Below are positions 62,273 to 64,000 of a stretch of 64,000 nt of DNA, one piece after another. The stretch spans positions 186,001-250,000 of the forward strand of contig NZ_JAOWCB010000002.1 in NCBI RefSeq assembly GCF_026420845.1, read 5' to 3'. Source of the DNA: Streptomyces sp. PR69. Its GTDB lineage: Bacteria; Actinomycetota; Actinomycetes; Streptomycetales; Streptomycetaceae. Positions within the stretch are counted from its first letter, which is position 1. The number at the start of each line of letters is the position of its first letter. The position numbers were made by a program, and so were the translations under genes. The notes under the pieces were generated by a model, which saw only the letters and a list, made by a program, of their open reading frames with translations, had not been told where the DNA came from and ran no database searches.

Positions 62273-62407
62273 CTACTTCCCCTGCCCGCCGACGTAGAAC
62301 AGCAGGTACACGAAACCGGCGAAGAGGTGGGTGGCGAAGACATAGACGAAGACGCGCAGCGCGACACCGCGCTCTTTCCAGCTCTCGCTCTCGCGTTCGT
62401 CGCCCAC
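62273..62407 (-). CDS. DUF6126-like small membrane protein
   Basis: 44 aa. The reading frame is GTG...TAG with GAGGAGCGGCG just upstream. A charged N terminus (GDERESESWKERG) is followed by one hydrophobic helix (about residues 15-38, LRVFVYVFATHLFAGF). It resembles the small DUF6126 proteins of Streptomyces, which consist of exactly this plan. It is too short for automatic gene calls, lies 24 bp after the DUF4239 stop, and is convergent to it. Confidence 0.7.
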   Translation of the reverse strand: MGDERESESWKERGVALRVFVYVFATHLFAGFVYLLFYVGGQGK

Positions 62408-62528
62408 CGCCGCTCCTCAGCTGTCCGTGCCGTAGCTGTCCGTGCCGTCCGGAAAAGGGTACGAGACCCCACGACACGGTGAAGAGACCCGACCGGACGA
62501 CCAGGCGACCGGTCTGTTCACTTTTGCG

Positions 62529-62534
62529 TAGGCT
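62529..62534 (+). promoter_or_regulatory. Candidate -10 element of the universal stress protein gene
   Basis: TAGGCT fits the Streptomyces -10 pattern and lies 41 bp before the start codon, leaving room for the GGAGG at 62563-62567. No clear -35 box. Confidence 0.4.
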
Positions 62535-62575
62535 TGCAGTGTGCGACACATACGTCACACACGGAGGTGGCCGCC

Positions 62576-63067
62576 ATGGCTCCGCGCGCAGCAGCGAAGG
62601 CAGCAGCAAGGGCAGCAGCGAAGAAGGAAAACGGCAGGATCGTGGTCGGCGTGGACGGCTCCGAGCCATCGCTCAAGGCCTTGCGCTGGGCCGTACGGCA
62701 GTCCGGCCTGACCGGTGACACGGTGGAGGCCGTGATCAGCTGGGAGTACCCGGCGGCGGGCTGGGCCTCGATGGTGCCGAGCATGCCCGAGGACTTCGAC
62801 CCCGAGAAGCTGGCCGCCAAGATCCTGGACGAGTCCCTTGAGGGCACGCTCACCAAGGAGGAGGCAGCCGCCGTCACCCGCACGGTCACCGTCGGCAGCC
62901 CCGCGCAGATCCTGCTGGAGCGGGCCGAGGGCGCGTCGCTGCTGGTCGTCGGCGACCGCGGGTACAGCCTGTTCACGTCGGCGCTGCTCGGGTCCGTAGG
63001 ACTGCATGTCACCCAGCACGCGCCGTGCCCGGTGGTCGTGGTGCGGGGCGCGATCCCCGCCGCCTGA
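62576..63067 (+). CDS. Universal stress protein
   Basis: 163 aa, one UspA domain. An Ala/Lys-rich leader (about 18 residues) precedes IVVGVDGSEPSLKALRWAV, and the ATP-binding signature G-2x-G-9x-G-S is present (GDRGYSLFTSALLGSVG), so it probably binds ATP. GGAGGTGG 8 nt before the ATG at 62576. It stands alone with its own promoter. Confidence 0.9.
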   Translation: MAPRAAAKAAARAAAKKENGRIVVGVDGSEPSLKALRWAVRQSGLTGDTVEAVISWEYPAAGWASMVPSMPEDFDPEKLAAKILDESLEGTLTKEEAAAVTRTVTVGSPAQILLERAEGASLLVVGDRGYSLFTSALLGSVGLHVTQHAPCPVVVVRGAIPAA

Positions 63068-63134
63068 CCTGGGCACTTCGCCTGGACCGCGTTAACCATG
63101 TGTCGTTGTCAGTGCCTGCTCCTATGGTTTTCGG

Positions 63135-64000
63135 CATGACCCCTGCACTGATCGGGCGCGACCACCCCGCAGGCGTCCTCCGGGCGGAGATCGGCCGGGC
63201 GACGGGCAGCCACGGGGGTCTGGTGCTGGTCACCGGCGAGGCCGGCATCGGCAAGACGACCCTGGTCATGGACGCGGCGGACGAGGCGCGGCGGCGCGGT
63301 GCGCTGGTGCTGGGCGGCTCCTGCTGGGATTCGCAGAGCGCGCCAGGCTACTGGCCGTGGGTGCAGGTGGTGCGCGGGCTCAGGCGCGGCGCGGGCGGCG
63401 ACGCATGGGCGGAGGCGGAGCGGGCGGCCGGCGGACGGCTGGCGGTGCTGCTCGGCGAGGCCGCCGGGGAGGCGGACGCCGGCGGGGAGGGCTTTCCGCT
63501 GTACGACGCGGTGACCACGGCCCTGGTCACGGTCTCCCAGCGGCGGCCCCTCGTCGTCGTGCTGGACGATCTGCACTGGGCCGACCCGGCCTCGCTCAGG
63601 CTGCTGGAGTTCGCCGCGCAGCACGCCTGGTTCGAGCGGCTGCTGCTGGTCGGCACGTATCGCGACGCGGAGGTCGAGGCCCCCGACCACCCGCTCCAGC
63701 AGCTCATCCTGCCGCTGGCCGCGCGGGCCGCCGCCACCGTCACGCTGACCGGGCTGCAGCGGGACGAGGTGGGCGCGCTGATCGAGCTGACGGCAGGGGT
63801 CGAGCCCGAGCCCGCCCTCGTCGACGAAGTGCACCGGCGCACCGGGGGCAATCCCTTCTTCGTGGAGCAGACCGCCCGCATCTGGCACAGCGGCGCGCCG
63901 GTCACCGCCGTCGCGCCGGGGGTGCGGGAAGCCGTCCGGCGGCGGCTCGCGCTGCTCCCGGAGCCCGTGGGCGAGCTGCTGGTGACGGCCGCGGTGCTGG
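63135..64000 (+). CDS. LuxR-type AAA ATPase regulator, 5' part only
   Basis: The window ends inside this gene, so only about 288 residues are seen. LIGRDHP, Walker A GEAGIGKTT (about residues 34-42) and Walker B VVLDDLHWAD (about 145-154) mark an AAA/STAND ATPase like those of LuxR-family (LAL) regulators; the HTH expected at the far C terminus is not covered. ATG 63135 lies 7 nt after a possible -10 TATGGT (63122-63127), which would make it leaderless; ATG 63123 is an in-frame alternative. Confidence 0.8.

Overview
The window is very GC-rich (roughly 70% or more by eye), uses GTG and TTG starts freely, overlaps neighbouring genes by ATGA/GTGA, and carries a single mce operon, a CHAT-protease locus, an EspR-like/ImmA cassette and PspAB-HtpX. 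Together these point to a Streptomyces or close Streptomycetaceae chromosome. No rRNA, tRNA, insertion sequence, integrase or CRISPR array was seen. Most of the region looks like ordinary chromosome with several conserved but poorly described accessory cassettes.

Layout. 1-11,195: a complete Mce lipid-importer operon (ATPase, two YrbE permeases, MceA-F, two Mce-associated proteins), almost all translationally coupled. 11,344-16,990: a cytochrome P450, a convergent Ser/Thr kinase, a small membrane protein, a Crp/Fnr regulator and an SRPBCC protein. 17,036-19,967: a coupled three-gene cassette (MauE/DoxX-like membrane protein, multi-cluster radical SAM enzyme resembling tetraether lipid synthase, methyltransferase). 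20,242-25,954: a CHAT-domain protease with TPR-like repeats, divergent from a coupled zinc-ribbon/membrane-protein pair. 26,078-29,498: PH-domain protein, VOC protein, deazaflavin-reductase/hemerythrin fusion, secreted protein, glutaminase. 29,499-33,554: hairpin-rich intergenic DNA followed by a regulator-protease-membrane protein-PAP2 operon. 33,719-36,714: MFS symporter and a TlpA/CcdA thiol-redox pair. 36,768-41,922: a cobalamin riboswitch controlling an ABC importer, an FhuF-like iron-sulfur protein and a histidine-rich unknown.

41,977-55,882 is dominated by monovalent-cation and envelope homeostasis: KtrAB, PspAB-HtpX, a secreted adenosine deaminase, a repeat-filled gap, a PucR regulator, a CPA1 antiporter with a structured leader and a CBS-domain partner, a PP2C/SpoIIE phosphatase and a double-RCK membrane protein. 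55,948-64,000 holds a PadR regulator, 2,4-dienoyl-CoA reductase, a UbiB kinase, a Pro/Glu-rich surface protein, a DUF4239 protein, a tiny DUF6126-like membrane protein, a universal stress protein and the start of a LuxR-type AAA regulator cut by the window edge.

The best candidates for undescribed biology are the Tes-like radical SAM cassette, the EspR/ImmA/MAB_1171c/PAP2 operon with its nearby inverted repeat and possible small RNA, the CHAT locus, the structured leader before the CPA1 antiporter, and the FhuF-like plus His-rich pair at the end of the B12-riboswitch operon.
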